Below, piece after piece: positions 25,515 to 34,761 of a stretch of DNA of 64,000 nucleotides (position 1 is its first letter; each line of letters starts with the position of its first letter). Where the stretch lies: assembly GCF_947504215.1 (NCBI RefSeq), contig NZ_CANNGO010000015.1, positions 1 to 64,000 on the forward strand, read 5' to 3'. The notes under the pieces are model-generated. The model made no database searches. It had not been told where the DNA came from and worked only from the letters and a program-made list of their open reading frames with translations. The stretch is from an uncultured Ruegeria sp. GTDB lineage: Bacteria > Pseudomonadota > Alphaproteobacteria > Rhodobacterales > Rhodobacteraceae. Both the position numbers and the translations under genes were made by a program.

Positions 25515-26724
25515 GGCGAAGATGACGTTCCTCGATCGTTTCAGCGCCCTACGCGAGACGCAGTTCGGGGCCTTTGTTCCCGTCCTCCTCGCGCTGGCCG
25601 CAATCTGGGGGTATTTTGGGCTCGTATTGCCTCTCATTGATCTGATGAGCGGGGAAGCAGACAGTTTTCGCGCGATCTTTCTAAGCCCGCGCAATATCTA
25701 CAACCTGTTTATGCAATCTGCGGTGATTGCCACGTTAGCGGTTGGGATAACAATCGTATTGCTGCTGGGTGACATAGACCTGTCTGCAGCCGCGACCGCA
25801 GGTGTTTGTGCCGCGCTATTGGGCGTGCTGGTGCTGAGCGGCGTGCCCGGTTGGCTGGCCTGCATCATTGTGATTTTCGTGGGCATCATCATGGGGGCTG
25901 CGCAAGGTTTGTTGGTTGCCTATGTCGGCATCCCCTCATTCGTTGTCACGCTGGCCGGACTTTTGGGGTACCAAGGCTTGATGCAAAAGATTCTGCCGAC
26001 GGGAAACCTGAACGTCGGTGATCCCTTCGTGCGCGGAATAGCTCGGGTTCTTATCCCGGACCTTTGGGGAATTGTTCTGGGGTTGGCAGTTGTCGGCCTG
26101 TTCGCATACGCCAACCTGCGCAAGCAAAGCCTGCGCAAGGCGCTTGGCTTGGAACAGGACAGTGCATTCGCTCTTTGGGGGCAGGTCGTCGCGTTTTCTG
26201 TCATTGTCGTGGCCGTCGTGCTGACGCTTAACGCTTATCGGTCTCTGCCTTTGTTGCTGGTGCTGCTTATCGCAATCACTGCACTGTTGGGGTGGATCAC
26301 AACCAGCACACCGTATGGTCGATCACTGTTTGCTGTTGGCGGCAATGCTGAAAGCGCACGCCGCGTGGGAATGAAGGTCAAACGTATTCGGGTCTCGGCC
26401 TTCGCAATTGTTGGTCTCATGGCCGCCATAGGTGGAATATTCGGAGCGTCCCGCTACGGATCGGTATCTTATACGGCCTTCGCCGGTGGCTCGTTGCTGC
26501 TTGAGGCGATCGGCGCGGCAGTGATCGGCGGCACCTCTCTCTTTGGCGGTCGCGGGTCGGTCTGGAATGCAATCCTCGGCGCTTTGGTCATCGGATCGCT
26601 CGGAAACGGGCTGGACCTGACCGGGGCGAGCGCGGCGGATAAGCTGATGGTGTCGGGTGCAATCCTACTTTTGGCCGTCGCGATTGATGCCTTGTCGCGC
26701 CCGGGCAACGGAAGTGGCAGGTAG
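25504..26724 (+). CDS. Sugar ABC transporter permease (XylH/FrcC type)
   Basis: A 406-residue inner-membrane permease of the BPD_transp_2 class with about ten to twelve hydrophobic segments. Typical features are L-L-G-D-I-D-L-S-A-A-A-T-A-G near residue 85 and G-G-N-A-E-S-A-R-R-V-G-M-K-V (ATPase contact loop) near residue 280. Overlap with the ATPase gene shows coupling. Length matches the xylose-type permeases rather than the shorter RbsC. Confidence 0.92.
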   Translation: MQPEAKMTFLDRFSALRETQFGAFVPVLLALAAIWGYFGLVLPLIDLMSGEADSFRAIFLSPRNIYNLFMQSAVIATLAVGITIVLLLGDIDLSAAATAGVCAALLGVLVLSGVPGWLACIIVIFVGIIMGAAQGLLVAYVGIPSFVVTLAGLLGYQGLMQKILPTGNLNVGDPFVRGIARVLIPDLWGIVLGLAVVGLFAYANLRKQSLRKALGLEQDSAFALWGQVVAFSVIVVAVVLTLNAYRSLPLLLVLLIAITALLGWITTSTPYGRSLFAVGGNAESARRVGMKVKRIRVSAFAIVGLMAAIGGIFGASRYGSVSYTAFAGGSLLLEAIGAAVIGGTSLFGGRGSVWNAILGALVIGSLGNGLDLTGASAADKLMVSGAILLLAVAIDALSRPGNGSGR

Positions 26725-26733
26725 GAGGCGGCG

Positions 26734-27186
26734 ATGACAGAGCATAGAAGTAACACTCCACAGTCGCCGCTCCATGAGATCCTCGATGTCCTAATTCCAG
26801 CAAATCGCGATCGACGCATCCCGGCGGCGGGTGAACTGGGTGTAGCGGCATTTGTTACAGAGGCGGCTGCGCGCAATCCCGCTCTCAACAGCGCGCTCGT
26901 CACCTTGTTATCCCGCGCCGGCGAACTGGCGGACGGTATTACTCCCCATACCGTCCGCCAGCTGGAATCCGAATTGCCTGATGCGTTCAGATTGCTGCTC
27001 AGGGAAACCTACAAAGGCTATTACAGCCGCCCTGACATGCGCGCCAAGGTCGGGGTTGGTTCGCATCCTGCGCATCCAGCCGGGTACGAGGTTCCCAGTG
27101 AATCGCCTGCTCTTTTGAATGAACTGACTGCACCTGTGCGCGCCCGCGGGCCGGTTTTTCGTGACCCTACCGGAGATCAGAAATGA
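26734..27186 (+). CDS. Gluconate 2-dehydrogenase subunit 3-like small subunit
   Basis: A 150-residue protein resembling the small (gamma) subunit of membrane FAD sugar/gluconate dehydrogenases: I-L-D-V-L-I-P-A-N-R-D-R-R-I-P-A-A-G-E-L-G near residue 16, and R-E-T-Y-K-G-Y-Y-S-R-P near residue 89. In that family the subunit carries a Tat signal and aids export or haem-subunit docking, but no Tat motif is visible here. It is coupled to the GMC gene by an ATGA overlap. No cytochrome c subunit follows, so the electron acceptor is not apparent. Confidence 0.75.
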   Translation: MTEHRSNTPQSPLHEILDVLIPANRDRRIPAAGELGVAAFVTEAAARNPALNSALVTLLSRAGELADGITPHTVRQLESELPDAFRLLLRETYKGYYSRPDMRAKVGVGSHPAHPAGYEVPSESPALLNELTAPVRARGPVFRDPTGDQK

Positions 27187-28799
27187 ACCACGATCCTGTT
27201 GATGTTCTGATCATTGGTGCAGGGGCATCGGGCGCTGCGATCGCTTGGTCGTTGTTGGAAACAAGGATGCGCATCTTGTGCCTGGAACAGGGTGACCATC
27301 TGCCGGATATAGATTTCCCGTCGCGTCGAGAGGATTATGAGCTTGCACGATATGCTGAGTTTTCTTGCGACCCGAACGTGCGAGGTCTTCGGCAAGACTA
27401 CCCGATCAACGCGGACGATAGCTGCATCACGCCGGTCAATTGGAATGGCGTGGGTGGGTCGACAATCAACTTTCTGGGCCACTGGCCGCGTATGCGACCG
27501 TCAGATTTTCGAACCAGGTCGCTGGATGGCGTGGGTGAGGACTGGCCGGTCGATTATCATGACTTAGTTCCGTTCTATGACATGAACGACCGCAACACGG
27601 GCGTCTCTGGTTTGGGGGGCAATCCGGCCTACCCCAACTATACGCCGCCGCATCCACCCATTCCGATGGGCAAACTCGGGCAAACTCTGGCGCGTGGGTT
27701 CAATGAAAAGGGTTGGCATTGGTGGCCTTCAGATGTCGCGATCCTGAGTGAGCACGACGATGGTCGCCAAAAGTGCGTGAATGCTGGGACCTGCGATTTG
27801 GGTTGCGCAGCAGGAGCCAAGGGTGGAACCAATTTCACCTACTGGCCGATGCTTGAAAACGCAGGCGTAGAGTTGCGCACCAAAGCGCGTGTCCGTGAGA
27901 TATTGGTGGACGAGGACAGCGGGTTCGCGACCGGCGTGCTCTACCATGGGGCCGACGGGCAAGTTCAGGAGCAGAAGGCAGAACTGGTCATTATGGCCTG
28001 CAACGGGGTTGGAACACCGCGCTTACTGCTGAATTCCAAATCCAAATTATTCCCAGAAGGTTTGGCGAACCGTTCCGGCAAGGTCGGTAAGAACTTGATG
28101 TTCCATCCACTTACCGGCGTTGCGGGCGTGTTTGATGAGCCAATGAAAGGACACGAAGGGCCGATGGCCTGTTCGATCCTTTCGCAAGAATTTTACGAGA
28201 GTGATCCCGGTCGCGGGTTTGTACGTGGCTATGGCCTGCATTCGGGGCGTTCAACCACGCCGATGACCTATGCGCTTGGTGGATATGGCATCGACAATCC
28301 TATCCCTTGGGGCGCTGAACACCGCGAGATTATGGACAATGTCTATCCTTATCTGGCCGGTCTCACTGTGGTGACAGAAGATCTACCGGAAGAGCATAAT
28401 TGTGTGACCCTCGACCCAGATCTGACCGATAGTGATGGCATCCCGGCCCCCAAGATTACTTATCGCCTGGGTGAAAACACGCGGGCGATGCTGAAACACG
28501 GCGAGGCCCGCGCCGAAGAGGTTCTGTTGGCCGCCGGCGCCAAGCGTGTTCTGCCCAAGGGTGACAAGGTCTGGTGGCGGGCAGGGTGGCACCAGATGGG
28601 CACCTGCCGCATGGGCATCGACCCCGAAACGTCCGTTGTGAACGGGTGGGGGCGTAGCCATGACGTGAAGAACCTGTTCATCGTGGATGGCTCGATTTTC
28701 GTTACGGCCGGGGCGGTAAATCCGACCTCCACGATTCAAGCGCTGGCGCTTTATGTCGGCGATCAGATCAAAACCAACATCGCAACGCTGTTTGACTGA
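27183..28799 (+). CDS. GMC-family FAD oxidoreductase (sugar or alcohol dehydrogenase)
   Basis: A 538-residue flavoprotein: FAD-binding I-I-G-A-G-A-S-G-A-A-I-A at residues 9-20, N-W-N-G-V-G-G-S-T-I-N-F-L-G near 83, a C-V-N-A-G-T-C-D-L-G-C-A cysteine segment near 200, W-H-Q-M-G-T-C-R-M-G and the C-terminal I-V-D-G-S-I-F-V-T-A-G-A-V-N-P-T-S-T. This is the large subunit layout of sugar dehydrogenases paired with a subunit-3 protein. It probably oxidises the imported sugar or a derivative. It lies between the transporter and the aldehyde dehydrogenase; it could instead act on a primary alcohol. Confidence 0.88.
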   Translation: MNHDPVDVLIIGAGASGAAIAWSLLETRMRILCLEQGDHLPDIDFPSRREDYELARYAEFSCDPNVRGLRQDYPINADDSCITPVNWNGVGGSTINFLGHWPRMRPSDFRTRSLDGVGEDWPVDYHDLVPFYDMNDRNTGVSGLGGNPAYPNYTPPHPPIPMGKLGQTLARGFNEKGWHWWPSDVAILSEHDDGRQKCVNAGTCDLGCAAGAKGGTNFTYWPMLENAGVELRTKARVREILVDEDSGFATGVLYHGADGQVQEQKAELVIMACNGVGTPRLLLNSKSKLFPEGLANRSGKVGKNLMFHPLTGVAGVFDEPMKGHEGPMACSILSQEFYESDPGRGFVRGYGLHSGRSTTPMTYALGGYGIDNPIPWGAEHREIMDNVYPYLAGLTVVTEDLPEEHNCVTLDPDLTDSDGIPAPKITYRLGENTRAMLKHGEARAEEVLLAAGAKRVLPKGDKVWWRAGWHQMGTCRMGIDPETSVVNGWGRSHDVKNLFIVDGSIFVTAGAVNPTSTIQALALYVGDQIKTNIATLFD

Positions 28800-28806
28800 G
28801 GTGGCC

Positions 28807-30267
28807 ATGGAGTTTCCAACGCAGATCTACATTGACGGCGCACTGACAAATGGCAGCGGGCGCAAAGAGGTCATCAATCCCGCCACGGAAGAACACATCG
28901 CCACGGTCACCACGGCGGGTTTCGAGGATGTCGAGCGCACATTGCAGGCGGCAAAATCAGCGTTTCCCGGATGGGCTGCGACATCCATTACAGACAGGCA
29001 AATGTGGATGCGGCGGTTGCGCGATGAGGTGATTGCCCATGAGGAATTTCTGCGCGAGTGCGTGCACAATGAGATGGGCAAACCATGGGCTGAAACGCAT
29101 GAGGATTGGGACAGGCTGGTCGTCTCTTTGGATTTCTATGCGGAGGAAATTGCCCGCATTCTAGACTATGGCCTCATCGACAGGGCTGGAACCCATGCGC
29201 ATCGCATGGTCTACGAACCCGCCGGTGTGGCGGTGGCCTATCTTGCATGGAATTTCCCGTTGTTGAACTTGGCATTCAAGATTGGCCCGGCGATGGCAGC
29301 GGGGTGCCCGATCATCATCCGTCCATCCGAGGCGACGCCGATTTCAGCTTACGCTGTGGGGTCGCTTTGCGAAAAAATCGGTCTGCCTAAAGGTGTGGTG
29401 CAAATTCTTTGTACGGATGGGTATGATGTCGCCGATACTCTGACCGCCTCGACCATTCCACAAGTTGTGACCCTGATTGGCTCGACCAGGACCGGGCAGC
29501 ACATCATGCGCACCGGTGCTACATCCATCAAACGCTATTCGATGGAGCTTGGTGGCAACGCTCCTGCGATCGTGTTTGAAGATGCCGACCTTGATTTGGC
29601 CGCTGACATCGTAACCGGTGTAAAGTTCTCCAATGCGGGACAGATTTGCGTCTCGCCCAACCGTGTTTTTGTGGCCGAGACCGTGCGTGAGGCGTTCACC
29701 AAAAAGGTGGTGAACCGGGCAAAGGCGGCGACGGTTGGCTTTGACAAAACTGCCGACATCACAACGGGGCCTGTCATTGATGAGCGCGCATGGGCGCGCA
29801 TCAAGGGTTTGATTGACGATGCAATCGCTGATGGCGCTACTCTGCTCGCGGGTGGGGACCGGCCCCCGAACCTTAACAAAGGCCATTACATCGCGCCAAC
29901 CGTTTTGGACAACGTGACCGACACGATGGGGATCTACCGACAGGAAACTTTTGGCCCCATCGTCAGCCTGATCCCCTTCGCGGATGAAACGGGGCTCATT
30001 GAAATGGCCAATGATTGCGAGGAGGGCGGGCTGACGGCTTATCTGTTTACGCGCGATCTGGAGCGGGCCGAGCATTACGCCGCGCATCTGCGCTATGGCG
30101 AAATTCAAATCAACGGGGTGAAGTATGACATCGATCTGCCGCATGGCGGGATCGGGCAGTCGGGCATCGGGCATGATTGCTCGAACCTCGCGCTGCACGA
30201 TTACCTTATACAAAAGCGGATCACGCGCGCCCTCGACACCACCGGATTTCGAGGGGTTAAGCAATGA
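28807..30267 (+). CDS. NAD(P)-dependent aldehyde dehydrogenase
   Basis: A 486-residue aldehyde dehydrogenase with W-N-F-P-L-L-N near residue 146, catalytic Glu in M-E-L-G-G-N-A-P and catalytic Cys in N-A-G-Q-I-C-V-S-P-N-R. The ATG at 28807, eight bases after the GMC stop, gives the normal N-terminus; an upstream in-frame ATG lies inside the GMC gene. The stop overlaps the next gene by four bases. In this setting it would oxidise an aldose or aldehyde sugar to its acid, for example 3,6-anhydro-L-galactose to the anhydrogalactonate; that substrate is a hypothesis. Confidence 0.92.
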   Translation: MEFPTQIYIDGALTNGSGRKEVINPATEEHIATVTTAGFEDVERTLQAAKSAFPGWAATSITDRQMWMRRLRDEVIAHEEFLRECVHNEMGKPWAETHEDWDRLVVSLDFYAEEIARILDYGLIDRAGTHAHRMVYEPAGVAVAYLAWNFPLLNLAFKIGPAMAAGCPIIIRPSEATPISAYAVGSLCEKIGLPKGVVQILCTDGYDVADTLTASTIPQVVTLIGSTRTGQHIMRTGATSIKRYSMELGGNAPAIVFEDADLDLAADIVTGVKFSNAGQICVSPNRVFVAETVREAFTKKVVNRAKAATVGFDKTADITTGPVIDERAWARIKGLIDDAIADGATLLAGGDRPPNLNKGHYIAPTVLDNVTDTMGIYRQETFGPIVSLIPFADETGLIEMANDCEEGGLTAYLFTRDLERAEHYAAHLRYGEIQINGVKYDIDLPHGGIGQSGIGHDCSNLALHDYLIQKRITRALDTTGFRGVKQ

Positions 30268-31433
30268 AGATTACCCGCATTACCAGCCATGTTCTAAGCT
30301 ACGACCTGCCAGAGCCACTTGGGTATTCTCAGCAGTATTATCACAAGCGCACGGCGCATCTGGTCGAGGTGGAGACTGACGAAGGTGTCACGGGTTGGGG
30401 GGAATGCTTTGGTGCGGGCAACATCGCCTTGGCCAACAAGGGGATCGTCGAGCAAGTGATCCAGCCAATGGTTCTGGGCATGGACCCTCTGGACCGGGAT
30501 GTGATCTGGCATAAGGTTTACAACCTGATGCGCGATCATGGCCAGAAGGGAATGCCGATGCAGTCACTTTCGGGTGTCGACATCGCGCTGTGGGACATCG
30601 CAGGCAAAGTCGCGGGCTTACCGCTGCATAAGCTCATCGGGGGCAACCATCGCGACCGCATTCGGGTTTATGGCTACGGCATGATGCTCCGCCCTGAGAG
30701 TACGGACAGTCTGGTCGCCCGCTTCGCAGACGAAGCCGCCGCAATCAAGGATATGGGATTCAGCGCGACAAAGATGAAAGTGGGGCTTGGCCCCAAGGAT
30801 GACGTACGCCTGATCGAAGCTGTTCGTAAAGGCGTCGGTGATGACTACCGCTTTATGATCGATGCGAACCACGGCTACACGACCCATGACGCGTTTTATA
30901 TGGGTCGCGCGATGGAAGAATTCGACCCCTACTGGTTCGAAGAACCCGTCGCCCCGGAAGATCTTGACGGATATCGCGAACTGCGTGCCGGTCTGAACGT
31001 CAACATCTCGGGGGGTGAGGCTGAATTCAACCGATGGGGCTGGCGCGCGCTGTTGGAAAGCCGGGGTTTGGATATCGCCCAGCCAGAAGTGTGTGCTCTG
31101 GGTGGGATCACCGAATATCTGCGAGTTCTGGCTCTATGCCATGCGCACTTTACTCCGGTAGTGAATCACGTCTGGGGATCCGCCGTCGCTGTGGCCACCA
31201 ACATGCACCTTCTCGCAGCAATGCCGCCCCTGCCAGGCGGGTTGTTTCCTTGGGAACCGATGCTCGAGTTTGATACCACCGACAATAAGTTTCGGGACGA
31301 ACTGCTTGTGGATCCGCTGAACATTCAACCCCAAGTCGCGGCGACCGGCGGGTTTATTGCCATTCCAAGCGGGCCCGGTCTGGGTGTCGAGCCGGACCGG
31401 GACTTCATCCTCCGATACGATATCTGCAATTGA
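30264..31433 (+). CDS. Mandelate racemase/enolase-superfamily enzyme, galactarolactone cycloisomerase-like
   Basis: A 389-residue enolase-superfamily enzyme. Visible active-site elements: K-M-K base motif in A-T-K-M-K-V-G (near residue 171), metal ligands in M-I-D-A-N-H-G, W-F-E-E-P-V and S-G-G-E-A-E-F, and V-N-H-V-W-G-S-A-V with the second base. From memory the pattern, including I-A-L-W-D-I-A-G-K, N-H-V-W-G and G-P-G-L-G-V-E, is close to D-galactarolactone cycloisomerase, the group that also holds 3,6-anhydro-L-galactonate cycloisomerase. Its product would be a 2-keto-3-deoxy sugar acid, matching the kinase that follows. A plain sugar-acid dehydratase is the alternative. Confidence 0.82.
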   Translation: MKITRITSHVLSYDLPEPLGYSQQYYHKRTAHLVEVETDEGVTGWGECFGAGNIALANKGIVEQVIQPMVLGMDPLDRDVIWHKVYNLMRDHGQKGMPMQSLSGVDIALWDIAGKVAGLPLHKLIGGNHRDRIRVYGYGMMLRPESTDSLVARFADEAAAIKDMGFSATKMKVGLGPKDDVRLIEAVRKGVGDDYRFMIDANHGYTTHDAFYMGRAMEEFDPYWFEEPVAPEDLDGYRELRAGLNVNISGGEAEFNRWGWRALLESRGLDIAQPEVCALGGITEYLRVLALCHAHFTPVVNHVWGSAVAVATNMHLLAAMPPLPGGLFPWEPMLEFDTTDNKFRDELLVDPLNIQPQVAATGGFIAIPSGPGLGVEPDRDFILRYDICN

Positions 31434-31441
31434 ATCGCGCT

Positions 31442-32332
31442 ATGTCTCACCCTTCCTTGATTGCTGTTGACTGGGGAACCACTGGCTTTCGGCTATGGGT
31501 GCTGGGCTCTTGCGGGAACACCCTTGCCTCGATCGATGGCCCATTTGGTATGTCAAATCTTGAACCCTGTGACTTTGGTCGCGTACTTGAAGAAAGCCTG
31601 AATAACCTGGGCATAGGTCAAGACGTTCCAGCCATTATCTGTGGCATGGCAGGCGCCGCACAAGGTTGGTGTGAGGCCCCATACTTATCGGCACCAACGC
31701 GTCTTGATGAGCTTGGGGCGGGCGCAATCAGAGTCAGTAACGCATCGCGTGAGGTACGCATACTTCCAGGTGTTAAGCAGCAATCACCAGCCAATGTCAT
31801 GCGCGGGGAAGAAACACAGATTGCCGGGCTTCTTCATCTTGTTTCCGATTTTCACGGCATTGTTTGCCTGCCAGGAACACATACGAAATGGGTCCGGGTC
31901 ACGGATGGTGCCATCATCGAATTTGAAACTTGTATGACTGGCGAGCAATTCGCGTTCTTTTCCAAAGCATCCGTGTTGTCACACTCGATGCCTGACGGTG
32001 GGTGGAGCGATTGTGCCTTTAAGGCGGCAATTCGCTTCGCAACCGATGATCCTTCCGCCGTCCCGCGTCGCCTTTTTGCAATCCGTGCGGATATGCTGGT
32101 CGGAAAGCAAACCAGCGCGCAAGCTCGTGCCACTCTTTCAGGTCTTTTGATCGGTCAGGAATTGATGGCTGTAAGACAGTACTGGCTGGATCAAACGGTG
32201 ACTTTGATTGGAGCGCCAGCACTGTGCGAACTCTACCTGACGGCTTTGGGCATTATGGGCGCTAGTGGGAGGGCCGTGGAGGTTTCAGAAATGACTTTGA
32301 GCGGGCTCACGGCAGCTTATCAGCACCAATAA
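31442..32332 (+). CDS. dgoK: 2-dehydro-3-deoxygalactonokinase
   Basis: A kinase of about 296 residues that phosphorylates 2-keto-3-deoxygalactonate to the 6-phosphate. It has the ASKHA phosphate motif at the N-terminus (A-V-D-W-G-T-T-G-F-R-L-W), a V-C-L-P-G-T-H-T-K-W-V motif near residue 140, and M-R-G-E-E-T-Q-I-A-G, all typical of DgoK. The ATG at 31442 is chosen; a TTG at 31430 overlapping the previous stop is possible. It ends the operon; the aldolase (DgoA) that would complete the pathway is not in the window. Confidence 0.88.
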   Translation: MSHPSLIAVDWGTTGFRLWVLGSCGNTLASIDGPFGMSNLEPCDFGRVLEESLNNLGIGQDVPAIICGMAGAAQGWCEAPYLSAPTRLDELGAGAIRVSNASREVRILPGVKQQSPANVMRGEETQIAGLLHLVSDFHGIVCLPGTHTKWVRVTDGAIIEFETCMTGEQFAFFSKASVLSHSMPDGGWSDCAFKAAIRFATDDPSAVPRRLFAIRADMLVGKQTSAQARATLSGLLIGQELMAVRQYWLDQTVTLIGAPALCELYLTALGIMGASGRAVEVSEMTLSGLTAAYQHQ

Positions 32333-32764
32333 CAGAGTGTCAGTGCTTAAAGACAACATTGCCAATCGCCTTGAGTTTGTCGGAGAGCAGAGCTGGTGCA
32401 AACTTTTTGCGATCTAGAAACGATCTGCACCAATGAGGGCGTTCACAGCCAAAATGGCTTTCCGGTCGTTCCAAGGAAATGGAAGGTTTTTGAGTCGCAA
32501 ATGGTAAAGCTTGTGCGCCTCAAAAAATCTAAGTCAATTAAAATCAATAGTTTGGCTGTTGTCGAATGGCAAAACTATGTGTTGCCCAGAATCTCGTAAC
32601 CATTTGATTTTAAATGACTTTGCCTAAGCATGAGTAAGAACTCCCTGAGGAATCCGAACCCATCTCGCAACATTTGTGTGCAATAGCCATTCCTGACTTC
32701 GTTCGGAAATCCGTAGCTCCACCTGAGTCCATATGTAATACAGGACGAAAAAGAAGTTTGAGTA
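32333..32764. other. Intergenic stretch, no gene seen
   Basis: About 430 AT-rich bases between dgoK and the broken small gene. No terminator hairpin is obvious and no frame looks coding. Confidence 0.4.
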
Positions 32765-33105
32765 GTGAGTACATTTCGAATTGGGTTTGATGGGCCGTCA
32801 GTCGATAATGGTGAAATTGACGTAGCAGGCCTAGCACCTTCTCTTCTCGCCCTAGGTGATCCTTTTGAAGCAGCCAATCGCGCGTTGAACAAAGATCGCA
32901 GCGAGGTGAAGCAAAAATAAAAATGAGCGAGAAGGGCAACTTTATTGCTCTTCTTTCGCTGGATGTGAGCTTAATAGCTGACATGCTCGACATGGTTGCC
33001 GCCCATCCTGATTGCATGACAGCGGCCAATCAGCTTTTTGAAGTGATTATCAAAGGCGGCACTATTGTTGGAGGTACCGTTGGGTTCTTCAAAACTCTCA
33101 AATAG
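32765..33105 (+). pseudogene. Conserved hypothetical protein, frameshifted
   Basis: A GTG-initiated frame (F-R-I-G-F-D-G-P, then D-V-A-G-L-A-P-S-L-L-A-L-G-D and A-A-N-R-A-L-N-K-D-R) runs to a TAA at about 32918. A second frame continues with M-S-E-K-G-N-F and ends A-A-N-Q-L-F-E-V-I-I-K-G-G near the C-terminus. Joined, they give a ~113-residue protein whose N-terminus resembles a widespread uncharacterised family I know only by pattern (S-F-D-G, L-A-P-A-L-L-A-L-G, E-A-N-R). The break lies in an A-rich tract (AAAAATAAAAATG), so a one-base indel is likely. Function unknown. Confidence 0.6.
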
Positions 33106-33660
33106 CTGAATGGGGGCAAACCGGACAGCGCTGCCAAGTTAAGGTGATTGGATTGATATGTGACATGTCGTCAATCCTTTTTATCGTTCGATACGTTGCG
33201 GACCAACAGGTCCGTCACGCAGCCCTCGCCACAGTGTGAACTCAGATGAGTCCGGAACGGTCGGGCCGGACAAGAAAGCTGCCCAGTGGGTACTGCCAAG
33301 TCGTTTTTGTTGGGGTTGAAACCTGTGAAATGGGAGAGGATGTGTCGCAGATTTTGGCTCAGATCGACGAGAGCGCCTGTATCTGTGCCTGATTATCATC
33401 GACAAAAGCGGGGCGAACACGGCTGGTATTCGGAAGGCAAACAGGATTCTGAGGCGGTTGAGCTGCCTGTTCAAGATTCAGACGATCGGGTCCAAGTTTC
33501 CAAACAATATGATCTATAAACAGCAGTTCTCCAGAGCGGCAACCTCGGGCGTTCGGGTGTTTGCTGAATTTGCAGGATAAGTGTAGTCGGTACGGGCCTG
33601 ACTCTGTTGGTTTAAAAAGTTGCGATACAACCGTACACCTAGGCGATGTGCGGTTTAAGT
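33106..33660. other. Intergenic stretch, no gene seen
   Basis: About 555 bases lie between the broken hypothetical gene and the convergent acetylpolyamine amidohydrolase. Short open frames on both strands (about 75-100 codons) overlap each other and resemble nothing. Confidence 0.4.
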
Positions 33661-34704
33661 TCAGCCTGCTCTAGTGCCGTTACTGTGCCCTATCAGTACA
33701 TTGGTCACGTTGATACCAATTTCATCAACCGCATAGCCGCCCTCCATCATGTAGACCGTTGGCAGGTCCAGCGCACCAATCGCGCGGCCATAGTCAATAA
33801 AGTCATCATGCCCCAGTTTGAAGAAACTGATTGGGTCGTTTTCATAAGTGTCCACACCGAGGGAAACGATCAGCAAGTCGGGTTTATAGTTGTCGACGCT
33901 GGCCAGCGCGTCGGAAAGGCAGGCTTTCCACGCAGCATAACCAGTGCCCGGCGGCATTGGATAGTTGGCGGTGAACCCTTCTCCCGCACCTGCACCGGTT
34001 TCCTCTACATAGCCAAGGAAATGCGGAAAGGCGTCTTTCGGATCACCATGAAGCGACAGGAAGAGCACGTCATCGCGGTCATAGAAGATATTCTGCGTGC
34101 CGTTGCCGTGATGGAAATCAACATCCAGGATCGCCACCCGCTCGCATCCCATGTCTCGTGCATGTTGGGCGGCGATGGCGGCGTTGTTCAAAAAGCAATA
34201 GCCGCCGAATTGATCGATCGCCGCATGGTGCCCCGGCGGTCGGCACAGGCCAAAGGCCGAACGTGCACCATCCAACACCAGATCCGTTGCTGTTAGGGCG
34301 ACATCCTTGCTGGCCAGGACCGCCTCCCAGGTGCCAGAGGATATCGTGGTCTCGGCAGCCAGCGCGTAATAGCCAATTTTGCCGTCGATATGTGTTGGGA
34401 TGTGGGGCGCGGTCATCGTGCGGGTCGGCCAGCAGGTGGCGATGGCTTCGCCTTTGAATCCGGCTGCGCGCCACTCGGCCTCGCAGGTTGAGAGGAACTC
34501 AACGAAGCCCCTGTCATGTACCGCAAAGACCGCCTCCATACCGTGAGATGTCGGGGCAATGATCTCGCCGATTTGCGCTGATTTCACCGCCCCAAGAATA
34601 ATCTCGGCCCGGCGCGGGCATTCAAACGGGGGCACCATTTCCCCGCCATAAAGCTCAGTTTTTGAATCCCGCAGTTTGTGCTGATCGGTATAGACAGTGA
34701 TCAT
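33661..34704 (-). CDS. Histone deacetylase family protein, acetylpolyamine amidohydrolase type
   Basis: A 347-residue zinc hydrolase that should remove acetyl groups from acetylated polyamines. Catalytic elements: R-P-P-G-H-H (His159, His160), G-G-Y-C-F-L-N-N, the zinc ligands in L-D-V-D-F-H-H-G-N-G-T (Asp196, His198) and a third aspartate in L-G-V-D-T-Y-E-N-D-P. The length and the H-G-M-E-A-V-F segment suit the bacterial APAH group. It is last in the polyamine transporter operon, so imported acetylpolyamines would be deacetylated in the cytoplasm. Confidence 0.9.
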   Translation of the reverse strand: MITVYTDQHKLRDSKTELYGGEMVPPFECPRRAEIILGAVKSAQIGEIIAPTSHGMEAVFAVHDRGFVEFLSTCEAEWRAAGFKGEAIATCWPTRTMTAPHIPTHIDGKIGYYALAAETTISSGTWEAVLASKDVALTATDLVLDGARSAFGLCRPPGHHAAIDQFGGYCFLNNAAIAAQHARDMGCERVAILDVDFHHGNGTQNIFYDRDDVLFLSLHGDPKDAFPHFLGYVEETGAGAGEGFTANYPMPPGTGYAAWKACLSDALASVDNYKPDLLIVSLGVDTYENDPISFFKLGHDDFIDYGRAIGALDLPTVYMMEGGYAVDEIGINVTNVLIGHSNGTRAG

Positions 34705-34761
34705 CTTCGCCTCACACTCGTGGAGTTTGGCGGGGCCTCGGCAACCCCACCTCTTGTCAGT

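Noticed and set aside
29344..30264. A 306-codon open frame on the minus strand
   Set aside because: Antisense shadow of the aldehyde dehydrogenase gene, caused by GC-rich codon bias.
32900..32935. Programmed -1 frameshifting at AAAAATAAAAATG
   Set aside because: The tract does not form a standard X-XXY-YYZ slippery heptamer in the incoming frame; an indel is simpler.
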